Source: Tritrichomonas foetus (lineage: Eukaryota; Parabasalia; Tritrichomonadida; Tritrichomonadidae). Taken from it: a DNA stretch of 64,000 nucleotides. Below the pieces are notes generated by a model that saw nothing but the letters and a program-made list of their open reading frames with translations, was not told the DNA's origin and did no database searches. Positions 39,402 to 49,331 of the stretch are shown piece after piece. The stretch lies in NCBI GenBank assembly GCA_001839685.1, contig MLAK01000804.1, positions 43,233-107,232 on the forward strand. Reading direction: 5' to 3'. Position 1 is the first letter of the stretch. Every line of letters begins with the position of its first letter. Both the position numbers and the translations under genes were made by a program.

Positions 39402-40223
39402 ATGATTCATTCTCATACATTGCACAGATCAATCATCAATATGGCTAATTCAATCCACCTAAAAGGACCCCAAACAATTCGAACCGACCCAGTATTCATG
39501 ACAACTCTCGCGAACTCGAACATCAACCCGATGAATACACCATCACTTAATTATTCAAATTCGGCTAAATTGCAACCAAAACAAGAACGAAAGTCACATC
39601 CACGATGCAGCTTCACTTATGAAGAAGATTGCTTATTGGTTGATCTTGTCACACATTTTGGGACAGATAGTTGGATCACTGTTGCGTCCTTTATGGGGGG
39701 CAGAAATCCACGCCAATGCAAAGACAGATATATGTGCTACCTTTCTCCGACAATTCGGAACGATCCTTTCACAAAAGAAGAAGATGATTTATTGAGAGAA
39801 AAATATCGAGAAATTGGTCCAAAGTGGGTAAAAATTTCTAAGTTTTTTGGAAATAGAACTGACATTAGCATCAAATGCAGATGGGCTGTTCTCAACAGGC
39901 GAGATCAGAAAAAAGCAACAAGAATTCGAAAGGCCAAAAAACCGCCAGTAACCACTAGTTATTTCATCCCGTTCAATAGCATGTTAAATCAGACTTCAAT
40001 GAGCAGCCCTATTATACAAAATAATACGAATGTACAGAAATTTGATATAATTAAAAATCAACAGAATATAAAACCATTTATTGAGAAATGTGATAATCAG
40101 ATTTCGATTAATCCCAAGGAAACTGTTGAAAACAGCTTAGAAAACTCAGGAGTATACTTTGATTGGGAATCATGCTGGGACATCGCACTGAACGAACTGA
40201 AAAATGAAATTGATGTGGATTAA
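39402..40223 (+). CDS. Two-repeat Myb DNA-binding protein
   Basis: This 273-residue probable transcription factor has two adjacent Myb repeats. Repeat 1 spans about 69-115 (FTYEEDCLLVDLVTHFG, SWITVASFMGGRNPRQCKDR). Repeat 2 spans about 121-167 (FTKEEDDLLREKYREIG, PKWVKISKFFGNRTDISIK). Aromatic positions that form the core are present. The basic stretch after repeat 2 (NRRDQKKATRIRKAKK) probably serves as nuclear localisation signal. The N-terminal 65 residues and the C-terminal 100 are Asn/Ser-rich and disordered. Two-repeat Myb proteins are expanded in trichomonads, where some act at the initiator-adjacent Myb element. The start could be ATG 39402 or ATG 39441; I use the first. Confidence 0.9.
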   Translation: MIHSHTLHRSIINMANSIHLKGPQTIRTDPVFMTTLANSNINPMNTPSLNYSNSAKLQPKQERKSHPRCSFTYEEDCLLVDLVTHFGTDSWITVASFMGGRNPRQCKDRYMCYLSPTIRNDPFTKEEDDLLREKYREIGPKWVKISKFFGNRTDISIKCRWAVLNRRDQKKATRIRKAKKPPVTTSYFIPFNSMLNQTSMSSPIIQNNTNVQKFDIIKNQQNIKPFIEKCDNQISINPKETVENSLENSGVYFDWESCWDIALNELKNEIDVD

Positions 40224-40815
40224 ATTGTGAATTTTGTTTTCCATGCTAAATAAAAATATGAACTATCCAGAAGTTTTATTTCTTTTTCTTTCGCCTTTAA
40301 TTTGCATAATTCGTAAAATTATCACAAAATATAATATTATCGAATGAGATTATCAAAAATCGTATATAACGATATTTTAATGTTTTTAGCGTTGTGATCT
40401 TTCAAAAACTTATGTTTAAAGTTGAAATATTAGCAATGATGATAAAATTGTTAATTACTATTGAAGCAAATAGTAATAATAATGATAATGATAATAGTAA
40501 TAAAAAAACAGAGATACTTCAACTCGGATCATGAAATAGGATTGAAATAGGAATCATCATCGAATATATAATATAAAACACTAAAACAAGTGAAACAGTA
40601 GACAATGATATCGAGTATTTTGATTCTCAAGTATCAAATTTTTTTCATTTTGATGATGGTGTTGTTTTTTTCAAAGACCTCAATAAAATATATCAAATTG
40701 TATTTTTAAACAAAAATGGTTTTTAATGAGTTGAGGTACCTCTAAACAAACCATGATAATCATTAAATTAAAAAAATATTAATAAAAAAGCAAGTTTTCT
40801 TTAAATTCAGAACTA
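40224..40815. other. Intergenic between convergent genes
   Basis: About 590 bp, AT-rich, with an imperfect (AATAATGAT) microsatellite at about 40468-40508. No gene. Confidence 0.5.
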
Positions 40816-42129
40816 TCATTGATCACCCCTTAAAAATCCAAGAAGATTTTGAGCTTCAGCGAAATCATATTGCGAAGTAGCACGATTCAAAATGCTTATA
40901 TGAAATTTAAAAAGAAACAGCAAAAAATAAAATTGATAACTAATCAAAATGAAAATAAAATATGGTGTTCCTGGTTCGAGATTCAAATTCTTGCATTTTA
41001 GAATTACTTTAATCGCTTCAATACATCTTTCATTTGCAGCATAATGAAGAGGTGTCCAATGAGTTTCATCAGGTTTATTTATATCGCATCCTTGATCAAG
41101 AAGAAATAGTAACATTTGAATATTATTCGCTTTTGCACAAAAATGTAAGAAAGAAGCTTTTGTTGCTTCAACATCTTCAATATTATCAAGCTTAGTATCG
41201 AAAATCCACTGGAAAATGGAAAATCTAAAGTATTCAGATGCTGCTTCAATAGATTTATTGATGTCATCATCAATATCACACATTTCTACAATATCAAAAT
41301 TTCCACCAGCTATCGCAAAACGAGAAACAAGATGAAGGTTGAAACGATTTGCGCCAGTTTGGACAAGAAATGAAAAAATATTAAAAGAGCCAAAAAATGC
41401 AGCAAGTTCAAGATAAGATACATTAAATCTCAGCATTTGCGAATAACAAAAAACACTTTTGTTATGTGAACGAGAGTTTACATCAAATTCTGGATTTTGT
41501 GCGACAATTTCTTTGAACGAATTTAAATCATCATCACGAATAATTCGTTCAATTGAATTTTTAGGGTACCAATTTCTAACTTGATCTTCATATTCAGGTG
41601 ACTCGTTCAAAAAGTTTGGGGATTTGTCAAAATCGAGTGGATGCATAATTTCTTTCAAGAAATCAAAAAATTCCTGGTAATATTCGGGTTCATGCGTTTT
41701 AACAATTCTCGAAAAGTATTGGAAAATTAAATAACGAGTGCCCATTGCTGGATATGTTTGATGGTATTTGTGAAGTGAAAAAAGTGCATCTTCATCAGAA
41801 ATTACACCTGCTATATTACACTCCAATATGAAAGCAATATGCCAACGTGATTCTAAAACACGAAGTGGGAAAATTAAAAGCATTGATTTTAAACCATTTA
41901 TATGCTCAAAAAGTTGACCTGTCATTAAAGCAAGTTCATGAAGTTTCAGTGGTCTATAATGTGCAGCAGTTAAAATTAAATCATTGATGAATTTGGTATC
42001 ATTTTTAAATTGTGAGTTGATTAGAGTTTTGACTATTTCATGAATGTTATCATTAGAAATTGACATTACTGCTTCTTGAACTTCTGCGTAGGCAGAAGCA
42101 AGTTCATAATCTGCTTCTTCAAAACACAT
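40816..42129 (-). CDS. Trichomonad ankyrin-repeat protein (DUF3447-like)
   Basis: This 437-residue protein has a helical N-terminal region (about 1-190) typical of the large trichomonad family, then diverged ankyrin repeats (about 195-380). The clearest repeat is DETHWTPLHYAANERCIEAIKVILK, preceded by NNIQMLLFLLDQGCDINKP. Function is probably protein binding; members are extremely numerous and mostly uncharacterised. After GTP in the last repeat there is an insertion of 24 hydrophobic residues (40891-40962; YFIFILISYQFYFLLFLF and more) before LNRATSQYDFAEAQNLLGF, where the family normally continues directly. This could be an unspliced or recently captured AT-rich insertion, or a membrane anchor. 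No canonical trichomonad splice motifs are present. Confidence 0.8.
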   Translation of the reverse strand: MCFEEADYELASAYAEVQEAVMSISNDNIHEIVKTLINSQFKNDTKFINDLILTAAHYRPLKLHELALMTGQLFEHINGLKSMLLIFPLRVLESRWHIAFILECNIAGVISDEDALFSLHKYHQTYPAMGTRYLIFQYFSRIVKTHEPEYYQEFFDFLKEIMHPLDFDKSPNFLNESPEYEDQVRNWYPKNSIERIIRDDDLNSFKEIVAQNPEFDVNSRSHNKSVFCYSQMLRFNVSYLELAAFFGSFNIFSFLVQTGANRFNLHLVSRFAIAGGNFDIVEMCDIDDDINKSIEAASEYFRFSIFQWIFDTKLDNIEDVEATKASFLHFCAKANNIQMLLFLLDQGCDINKPDETHWTPLHYAANERCIEAIKVILKCKNLNLEPGTPYFIFILISYQFYFLLFLFKFHISILNRATSQYDFAEAQNLLGFLRGDQ

Positions 42130-42549
42130 TAAAAATAGTTATCGTCCCATTGAATTATCCGTTTTGATAGTGGTTAGTTACAATTTGTTAACCGAATATA
42201 ATTTTTCGTTTGCCAGTTTCAACACCTAGCTGATGATCAAAAAACATGTCAATGTTGTATTTCCAAACTTACTATATTTAGTAATAAGAAATTAATAAGT
42301 TTATTCAATCTAAAATAAAATTTGATTGGATAATAGATTTTTGTTTTGCTGACAAAAAGTTTCTTTTTTTAATCAATGATAAATTAAATTAAATTAAAAT
42401 GGATGGATATTTTCATATAACATGTGGTTTTACAATTAAAAAAGAAACAAATAATCTAAGAAGTTCGAAAAAATAACGATGTTTACGTAGGTTCATTAAA
42501 ACTTATCTATAATATAAAAAAAATAGACAAAAACAATCCAAAAATTAAT
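42130..42549. other. Intergenic, no feature seen
   Basis: About 420 bp of AT-rich sequence, including an AAATT-rich run near 42383. Nothing else. Confidence 0.5.
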
Positions 42550-45150
42550 TCATAAATTTGAGATGAGACTTTCACTTTCCGCGATGCTGAACGCCTGGCT
42601 GGTATCCTTCGAATCAAGGTTGCACCAGAAGAAAACAATGATTGATCCTATGAAGATCACTAAAAAGAGAGATCCAACGACGATTGCCAGAATGCTTTGC
42701 TTCGTTGGTGGTGCTGGATCTGTTGCTGTTGGTGTCATAGTTGGTGGTTCTGGGATTGGCGTTGGTGTTAAAACTCCAGGAGGAATTGGACAATGTTCGT
42801 TTAATTGAAGTGGAAATGGTTCAACTTTACCATCAGTGATTGGATTCAACACAGAAACAGGTTGAATCATTGCCAAGCAATCTTCATTTTCAAAATCTCC
42901 AGATTCATTCACATGACTCAAATTTGTATTGTTCAGTTTTGACTGTAACTCATTGTTGCTTTCAGTTTGGGTGATGTGGAATACAGGAACGATAGATAAA
43001 ACACACCTGAAGCATTTCTCACCTTGATATTTAAATTTGATTGGTTCAAGAAGAGAAACTTCTTTGCTGAATCTGAGTGTGTTGTTATCAGTGTCGTGGA
43101 ATGAGATACGTGCAAGGTGTGAATAAGGGCCATCGTTCAGATATCCAAGTGAAAGCGATGGTTTGATTTCAATTTTTTCATCAATATCAAGAAGTTCGTA
43201 TCTTCCAGGTTGTTCGATAAATGCGTAATTTACAGACGGATCTGCATATTTGTGTGACACATTGATTTCAAGTTCGCCATAAATTTCTTCGATTCTTCCT
43301 TCAGCTATTAGAATCAATTCTGCACCATCTTTGAACAAGCAAGGAATTTGGAACTCAACATTTGTATTGGTTTTTTGGCTTGATTGGAGAAGTGGCCAAC
43401 GGCTAGTTCGATGTTTGTCAGAAAGATATAAAAATACATCATGCTTATCTTCATCATCAGTTGTCAGAAATAGCTCATATGTTTTGCCACATTCGATTTT
43501 AGGTGAATTATTCAGTGAGATGTTGACTGTTTTGTTGATTAACGTACTTAAAGGCTTAGAGTAAGGATTAGCACCATCTTTGCTGGGAACATATGGAATT
43601 TCTGGCTGTACGGTACAACCGCTAATATTCATTGCAACATAATGGAGGCTGGCGTCAGATAAAGGAGAATCATATGTGATTTGAAGTCTCCATACTCCAT
43701 TTGGATCTTCAAAGAAGAAGTTCCTGATTAAAAACTTATAAAGATGGAATTTTTGATTATTTTTGTCAGATGATGTTGAATAAGTTTTGACTTCAGCAGT
43801 GTTATCGAGTGGAGAAATGAGATAAATTCGAAGTAGGGAAGGTTGTGAAGCTGTTATATTTATGGTTAATTCGAGAAATTCGGTGAAAACAATATCAGTC
43901 TTTATGTCGACGAAAATTTCTGTGTTTCCGTTTCGGATTGAATTGATCTTTATTCCCTTTTCACTTGTTCGATTAAATGACTGGCTGAACAGTGGTGGTA
44001 ATTTGAATTTTCTTCCAACTAATGATTCTGTGATCGCATCAAGGTCAATTCTTCCAAAACCATAAATTGGCGAATAAGGAACTAATCCATTTGTGGTCCA
44101 GCTGTTATGTTTTGGATTATTTTTAGATGATGTGACGATCAGCAATGTTTGAATTTCACGCCATGTGAGTCCAAGGTTGATGTCAGCCATTACTGCAATT
44201 GCACCAGCGACTAACGCTGCACCCATTCCCTCAGGATCGACTGATTCAGTACATTCAGATTCATTTGAAAAAGTAGAGTTAACAGATAATCCTGGAAAAC
44301 CTGGGAATTTGGCAGATGTATTATCACCTTGTTGAGAACTTGATCCGCCAACTGGACCATTAACTAAAATGTTACATCCGCGTGGTGACCAAGATGAACG
44401 AGATCCGCGATTAGTTGAATCACTGACTACAATCACTCGAGGATTTCTCGCAAATGCAAAATTGTTTGTATCGGCGCCAATTTGTGAACCTGAACCAGCC
44501 GATACAACAAAATTCAATGTTTCTGGTGCAGAGTTGATGATGTTGTTGAGTTCATCATCATCTTCTTCATATTGGCATTCACGACTATCACATTTTAGTG
44601 GCATTCCAATTAGTTTTACATTATCGTGATTATCATTATCTCTTTTTAATGCGTCGAAAAAGTTGTCGCGATATTTACTGCCGATTTGGTAATAGTTGTT
44701 ATTGAATATTTCTGTATGATTTTGATCGCTTTCTGAATAGTCGAAAAGTGCAAAACAACTCACATATGCAAGCGGGGCAACACCAACAGCGCATGTGCCA
44801 TCGGCTCGTGCGGCAACAATACCGGCTAGCTGCGTTCCGTGAGAAGATAATGGGTCGGAAAGATTAATCGGTGTCGGGTCTGTCGAATTCGTGAAATAAT
44901 TGAAAGAGTTTTTAAGTTGGAAACCTTCACCCAAATCACCATGGTGGATGCATCCATTGTCTATAATGTTGACAGAAGCGCGAGCTCCGAAACGTTCGTT
45001 AGGAAAAACTTCGTCGAAATGAATATCTTCTCCAGGAATTCCGAAAAATTGTCCGGAATTATGAAGAGGATACATGTTTGCGTACTGAGGACAGTCTGGT
45101 CCATTGGCTTCGTAACTGAGAATGGGTAAAAAGATGGAGAAAAGAAGCAT
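42550..45150 (-). CDS. Furin/kexin-like pseudoprotease, type I membrane protein
   Basis: This 866-residue secretory-pathway protein has a short signal peptide (MLLFSIFLPILS), a subtilisin-like domain of the furin/kexin group (about 20-385), a P-domain-like beta module (about 390-530), further extracellular sequence with many N-x-S/T sites, a Pro/Thr-rich stalk, one membrane helix (about 819-842) and a 24-residue tail. Catalytic Asp64 (NIIDNG) and His104 (SSHGTQLAG) are kept. After CTES (300-303) the furin-type GTSAS becomes PEGMG, so the Ser nucleophile position is Gly308. The oxyanion Asn is Ser220 (SAGSGS). There is no prodomain between signal and mature-like start. It should be inactive as a protease and may act as a surface receptor or decoy. 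The start is ATG 45150. Confidence 0.85.
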   Translation of the reverse strand: MLLFSIFLPILSYEANGPDCPQYANMYPLHNSGQFFGIPGEDIHFDEVFPNERFGARASVNIIDNGCIHHGDLGEGFQLKNSFNYFTNSTDPTPINLSDPLSSHGTQLAGIVAARADGTCAVGVAPLAYVSCFALFDYSESDQNHTEIFNNNYYQIGSKYRDNFFDALKRDNDNHDNVKLIGMPLKCDSRECQYEEDDDELNNIINSAPETLNFVVSAGSGSQIGADTNNFAFARNPRVIVVSDSTNRGSRSSWSPRGCNILVNGPVGGSSSQQGDNTSAKFPGFPGLSVNSTFSNESECTESVDPEGMGAALVAGAIAVMADINLGLTWREIQTLLIVTSSKNNPKHNSWTTNGLVPYSPIYGFGRIDLDAITESLVGRKFKLPPLFSQSFNRTSEKGIKINSIRNGNTEIFVDIKTDIVFTEFLELTINITASQPSLLRIYLISPLDNTAEVKTYSTSSDKNNQKFHLYKFLIRNFFFEDPNGVWRLQITYDSPLSDASLHYVAMNISGCTVQPEIPYVPSKDGANPYSKPLSTLINKTVNISLNNSPKIECGKTYELFLTTDDEDKHDVFLYLSDKHRTSRWPLLQSSQKTNTNVEFQIPCLFKDGAELILIAEGRIEEIYGELEINVSHKYADPSVNYAFIEQPGRYELLDIDEKIEIKPSLSLGYLNDGPYSHLARISFHDTDNNTLRFSKEVSLLEPIKFKYQGEKCFRCVLSIVPVFHITQTESNNELQSKLNNTNLSHVNESGDFENEDCLAMIQPVSVLNPITDGKVEPFPLQLNEHCPIPPGVLTPTPIPEPPTMTPTATDPAPPTKQSILAIVVGSLFLVIFIGSIIVFFWCNLDSKDTSQAFSIAESESLISNL

Positions 45151-45895
45151 AATGATGGGGGAATTTGACCTTATATTGACCTACTCTATCGTTGTGATGT
45201 AAGATTACACCATTTAAAAACACCTCAAATTCACCTTATAACTTTGTTAATTGAAATATTGAGAAAATTTTTTGTCAATTTTAATATATTTACAGAAATA
45301 TTCTGATGTTTACAGAATCTTTCTGATATATCGCTCTTTGTCAATTAAAAATTATTGAATTATGTCTTGAAATTCTGTATTGTTAAAGATATCAAAATCG
45401 AGAGATATTCACATTAATCCTTAAAAATGTAAATTTGATAGCAAAATCAATCTCCACAGATAGTGTAGAAACCAATGATTTCATTACTTAAGCGAATTTG
45501 AAATGATCCCATAATCTGATTAGAATTTATTCAGGTGGCTGATTTATGCTTTCGATATATAAGCACATAAAATGTACAAATACATAGATAAATATAAGAT
45601 TTTGATCTAGGTACTATTTTATTAACAAACAAACATAAAAAGAAAATTTTGATTCATGGATGAATGATAACACATGATGTATGATCATTACATAGAGTCA
45701 GACCATAAAAATGAAGAAATCCTATCTGAAAGTCACTCTGATTTCTTCAAACTATCTATTTTTCATGGTCAACCTGTTGATATTTCTGATTAATTGAAAA
45801 ATGAAAATATATTGTATATTTTTGTTATTGTCTTCATATATTATATACTTTGATTTCTATATTGTATAAATACAACGCGAATAGTATCTTTTCGA
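45151..45895. other. Intergenic with long imperfect hairpin
   Basis: About 745 bp. Bases 45701-45721 (GACCATAAAAATGAAGAAATC) can pair with 45740-45770: GATTTCTTC, a 9-nt insert, ATTTTT, a bulged C, then ATGGTC. That gives about 21 bp. It lies in the 3' flank of the E2F-like gene. No reading frame is convincing. Confidence 0.5.
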
Positions 45896-46645
45896 TCACG
45901 AATTATTAAAGTGGTTAGTATTAAACCTTTCGACTGCTTGTTGATATAAATCCGCTCTCCTTCTATGTAGATTTCTAATATATACGTCATCCAGTCTGTT
46001 TAAAAGTGCTTCAATTGAACCATCTGGAAATTGCCGCAATCTTGGCACTTCCTGGAAAATCGCCGTAATTATCACATCGAGTGGCTGTTTAATTGAATAG
46101 TTGGAATACGCAAAACCATGCTCAATAACGCCGCATTGTTCTAAAACGAAAACAACTAAGTATAAACGTCTGAGAATCTTTCTAGAGTGCTCTTGACTCG
46201 TTGCCATTAAATTTACGACTTCTCGAATATTCAGTGAATTCACTCCCAAGAAAATGTATAGAGATATAAATCTGTTTACAAGAGTTCCTAGAGAAGGAGA
46301 TTGGCCAACACTGAATATTTCAACTATTGATTCTGTGTGTGATCGTATCTCATTCTGAACTCCATAGCGAACGAAAGCGGCTGTTGTCGATGAAAATCCA
46401 CGCCAGATAATTAACTTATCGCTAACATGGTTGAATACTTCAAGTGCGTCAAGAATATTAAATAAATCGCTTTGTCTTCGTTTATCGCAGTCAGCAATGT
46501 CGGCGAACCTGACTGGTGAATTATTAGTTAGCTCGAATTGTCGAATAACTCGTTGGATAAAAGCGCTAAATTGTTGTCGTTCGGTCGGTTTCTGATCATG
46601 CGCGAAGGAGCTTTTTTTCGTCTTCTTTCCTCCTGCTTTTGACAT
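45896..46645 (-). CDS. E2F/DP-like winged-helix protein
   Basis: This 249-residue probable DNA-binding protein starts with a Lys-rich tail (KAGGKKTKKSS). Residues about 25-84 resemble an E2F/DP winged helix: the recognition-helix block DKRRQSDLFNILDALEVFNH corresponds to RRIYDVTNVLE in E2F, followed by the wing SDKLIIWRG. A second possible winged helix lies at about 105-175 (LNIREVVNLMATSQEHSR, KILRRLYLVVFVLEQCGV). Two tandem DNA-binding modules without dimerisation or transactivation domains would recall atypical E2F7/8, but the second module is weak. E2F-like promoter sites are known in trichomonads, which makes a regulatory role plausible. The start is ATG 46645. Confidence 0.6.
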   Translation of the reverse strand: MSKAGGKKTKKSSFAHDQKPTERQQFSAFIQRVIRQFELTNNSPVRFADIADCDKRRQSDLFNILDALEVFNHVSDKLIIWRGFSSTTAAFVRYGVQNEIRSHTESIVEIFSVGQSPSLGTLVNRFISLYIFLGVNSLNIREVVNLMATSQEHSRKILRRLYLVVFVLEQCGVIEHGFAYSNYSIKQPLDVIITAIFQEVPRLRQFPDGSIEALLNRLDDVYIRNLHRRRADLYQQAVERFNTNHFNNS

Positions 46646-47976
46646 TTCTATTTTTGATTCTCAAATCCAAAAAAATTTTTTATTAATTTAATTTTTGAGT
46701 TTTGGTGAAATATTGATAGATATTTCAATACAATTGATTTAAAAAATATAAGTTTTTGATACAATTTTTTGAAATATTAACTAAAATTGTGAGATATTAT
46801 TTTGGAGAATATTCAATCTCCTTTATGAAATTTTTATATGGGAGTTTGAATTTTCAATAACAGGTCATTAGCATATCTCAATTTCTTGATTTTAGATGAA
46901 TCCAATCATATAAGAAATGTTCTAGATAAGAGTTAACATAAATTTCCTTCCAAAAGGAAAAAAGCAAAGATCATATGAAAAAGTTATGATAAATTTACCC
47001 AGAAAGAAATTTGAAAGGATAATTTTCTTCAATTTCTCCCACTTACAAAATTTAACTATGATTCAATATCATTGAATTTTTCAATCCCTTCATATTTTAT
47101 TTCGGCTGAAAATTCGATCTGCGTTAATCATAAAACTCAAGATTTTAGTTGAAAAAATTAATTTATATCAATATACACATATGAAAGGCCTCATACAATT
47201 TCTTTAGAGAAAAATTGAAAAAGAAAGGTGAAAAATTGATCATTTTATTTTCATGAATTTCCCTTTTTGACCAAAGATAATCCTTTTTTAAAAGAATATT
47301 ATTGAAATAGCTACGAGTATTTCTTCTTATTTCTTTATTTAAGAAGAACAATAAAAAAAAGAGATTTTAGATTGATATATTTTTCACAATAGTGATTTAT
47401 GCAAGGAATAAACCAAATAGTATTCAACAATATCAATATTGTTCGATATGAATCAATAATTTAAACTCAATAACAAATAACAAGTCAGATATTATTCGAA
47501 TATTTTTTGCATTATTATCAAATAAAGATACTTTCAATTATTTTTAATTTTTTCATTAATTCAAATTTTCTCAAAGGTTTATTTAAATTTGAAAGAGCAC
47601 AAATTTTTGAAATATTCTTTATTAGGTCGAAAAAAGAAAATTCGTAAAAAACTATATTTATTTTGTTGGTCACAAATTTGATGATGTAATATTCCTTAGC
47701 ACAATACATATCATTTATTAACGCTGAAAAAACTAAAAAATGTTCTTTGTATTGGGTTGTCTTTCGAATTTTATTTTGCAACAAATTCTATATACATTCA
47801 AAATATTTCATAGTTTTTGATTGACCTGATTATTTAGTTCAAAAATTGAGTCAATGCTAATAAATATTCTTACAAATAAAATGAAAATTTTTTCTTTCAA
47901 AATCATTCCGCTAAAAAAGGTTTCATAAACTAACTTAGTCGAATAGGGTTAAAAAAATTCACCTTTTTATATTTGA
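46646..47976. other. AT-rich desert, left part
   Basis: About 1.3 kb with only short AT-rich frames, such as 47518-47784 on the minus strand (LIKNISKICALSNLNKPLRK inside), which is not identifiable. Confidence 0.4.
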
Positions 47977-48147
47977 GATCAGATATTGTCGTCTGTAATG
48001 ATTCGTTCGATAAAGTCAAAATTAATAGAATTTCAGTCGAAAACTTTTGATTGGGCCGATATTTAAATTATTTATGATTTAATATATCATTCACGATGAA
48101 ACGTAAATAAGCCACGCATCATTTTTCTTGTTATTATTTTAATATGA
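47977..48147 (+). pseudogene. Short coding relic in the desert
   Basis: A plus-strand frame reads DQILSSVMIRSIKSKLIEF, QSKTFDWADI, TAA (48064-48066), IIYDLIYHSR, TGA, NVNKPRIIFLVIILI, TGA. Composition is protein-like but the fragment is short and unidentified. Confidence 0.25.
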
Positions 48148-49331
48148 AATGAAAAGTCTGTTAGCCAATCCTGAAATATTTCTGATTTTTTTTCCTCCTC
48201 AATACTAGCTTTTGAAATTGATCAAAATGATTTTTACATTCAAATATATGAAAAAAATATTTTATCTTCATGAACAGTCAAATTCTTCTTAAATACATTT
48301 TTTATAGAGCATATGAACCTATTCATATTACAATATATTAATATATAAATATTATAAAGGATGAATATACAATGCAATTCGAAGTTAAGCAAAAATCATC
48401 AAAATATTCATGTTTCAAAAATGTTTGATTTGAATGTACATTCAAAAAGTTTCCAAACAATAAAATAAAAATAACTCATTAATATTTCTACATCATTTGG
48501 TATAAATATTATTCTAGATATTACTTATTGCAAATAAAATATTTTAGGAGAGTTTTGAAATTTCATGAAATTTGATTAATTCACATTAAATTTTTTAAAT
48601 CGAATTCTAATTTTTCAATTCGATCATTTCCACTTTTACATCAGCAATAATGGCATAATTGTAATGCATGTCAGACATAAAGATTGCTGGACTTATAGTG
48701 GTTACGATTTTTTTTAAAAGTGGTCACATGTTTTCTCAATTTTCATTGTATTTTATCATCATTTCTAGAAGATAAAATTCTTAATAAAGATGGATATGTA
48801 ATACGGCAACTCCATTTTTAATATTAAACAGAAGATTTCACATTAATTTATCTCAGAATCATATCGATAATTATTAACTCAACGAGTAATTTGTGAATTT
48901 CTTGAACCAGAGGTATTTATTATACAGTTGAAAGGGAAGAACTTGGTATGCTGTAAAAAAAACCTTAATAAGGTAATTTCTTAGATTTTTTTCACACTCA
49001 GAACAAATTATTTAACTGTATCAAAATATCAGACAAAAAAGATCCGAAGAAATTGGCAATTTATTTCTTCTCATAGATAACATTAGATCAATTTCCTAAC
49101 GAAAAAAGGAACATGTGAAGAATGAGTGAAAATCATTACGATGATCATCAAAGTTTGATGTTTGTGGCCGTTTAATTTTTATATAGCGACCAACGTGACT
49201 TTTGAAATCTAATTTATCACAAAAAGTTAACATGCTATCTCAAAATTAATCAAATATTCTATTTACTCATCAATGACGAAAATTTCGATTACTTTCTCCC
49301 AATTTTTCGAACCATTTCTATCCCCATCAAA
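48148..49331. other. AT-rich desert, right part
   Basis: About 1.2 kb without a supported gene. A short plus-strand frame near 48650-48715 (NNGIIVMHVRHKDCWTYSG) may be another remnant. A CACAAAAAGTTAAC box lies at about 49216, some 115 nt upstream of the GDP-fucose transporter start. Confidence 0.35.

Noticed and set aside
46646..49331. Search for a tRNA, snRNA or rRNA gene in the long desert
   Set aside because: No cloverleaf, conserved box or GC-rich structured segment was found.
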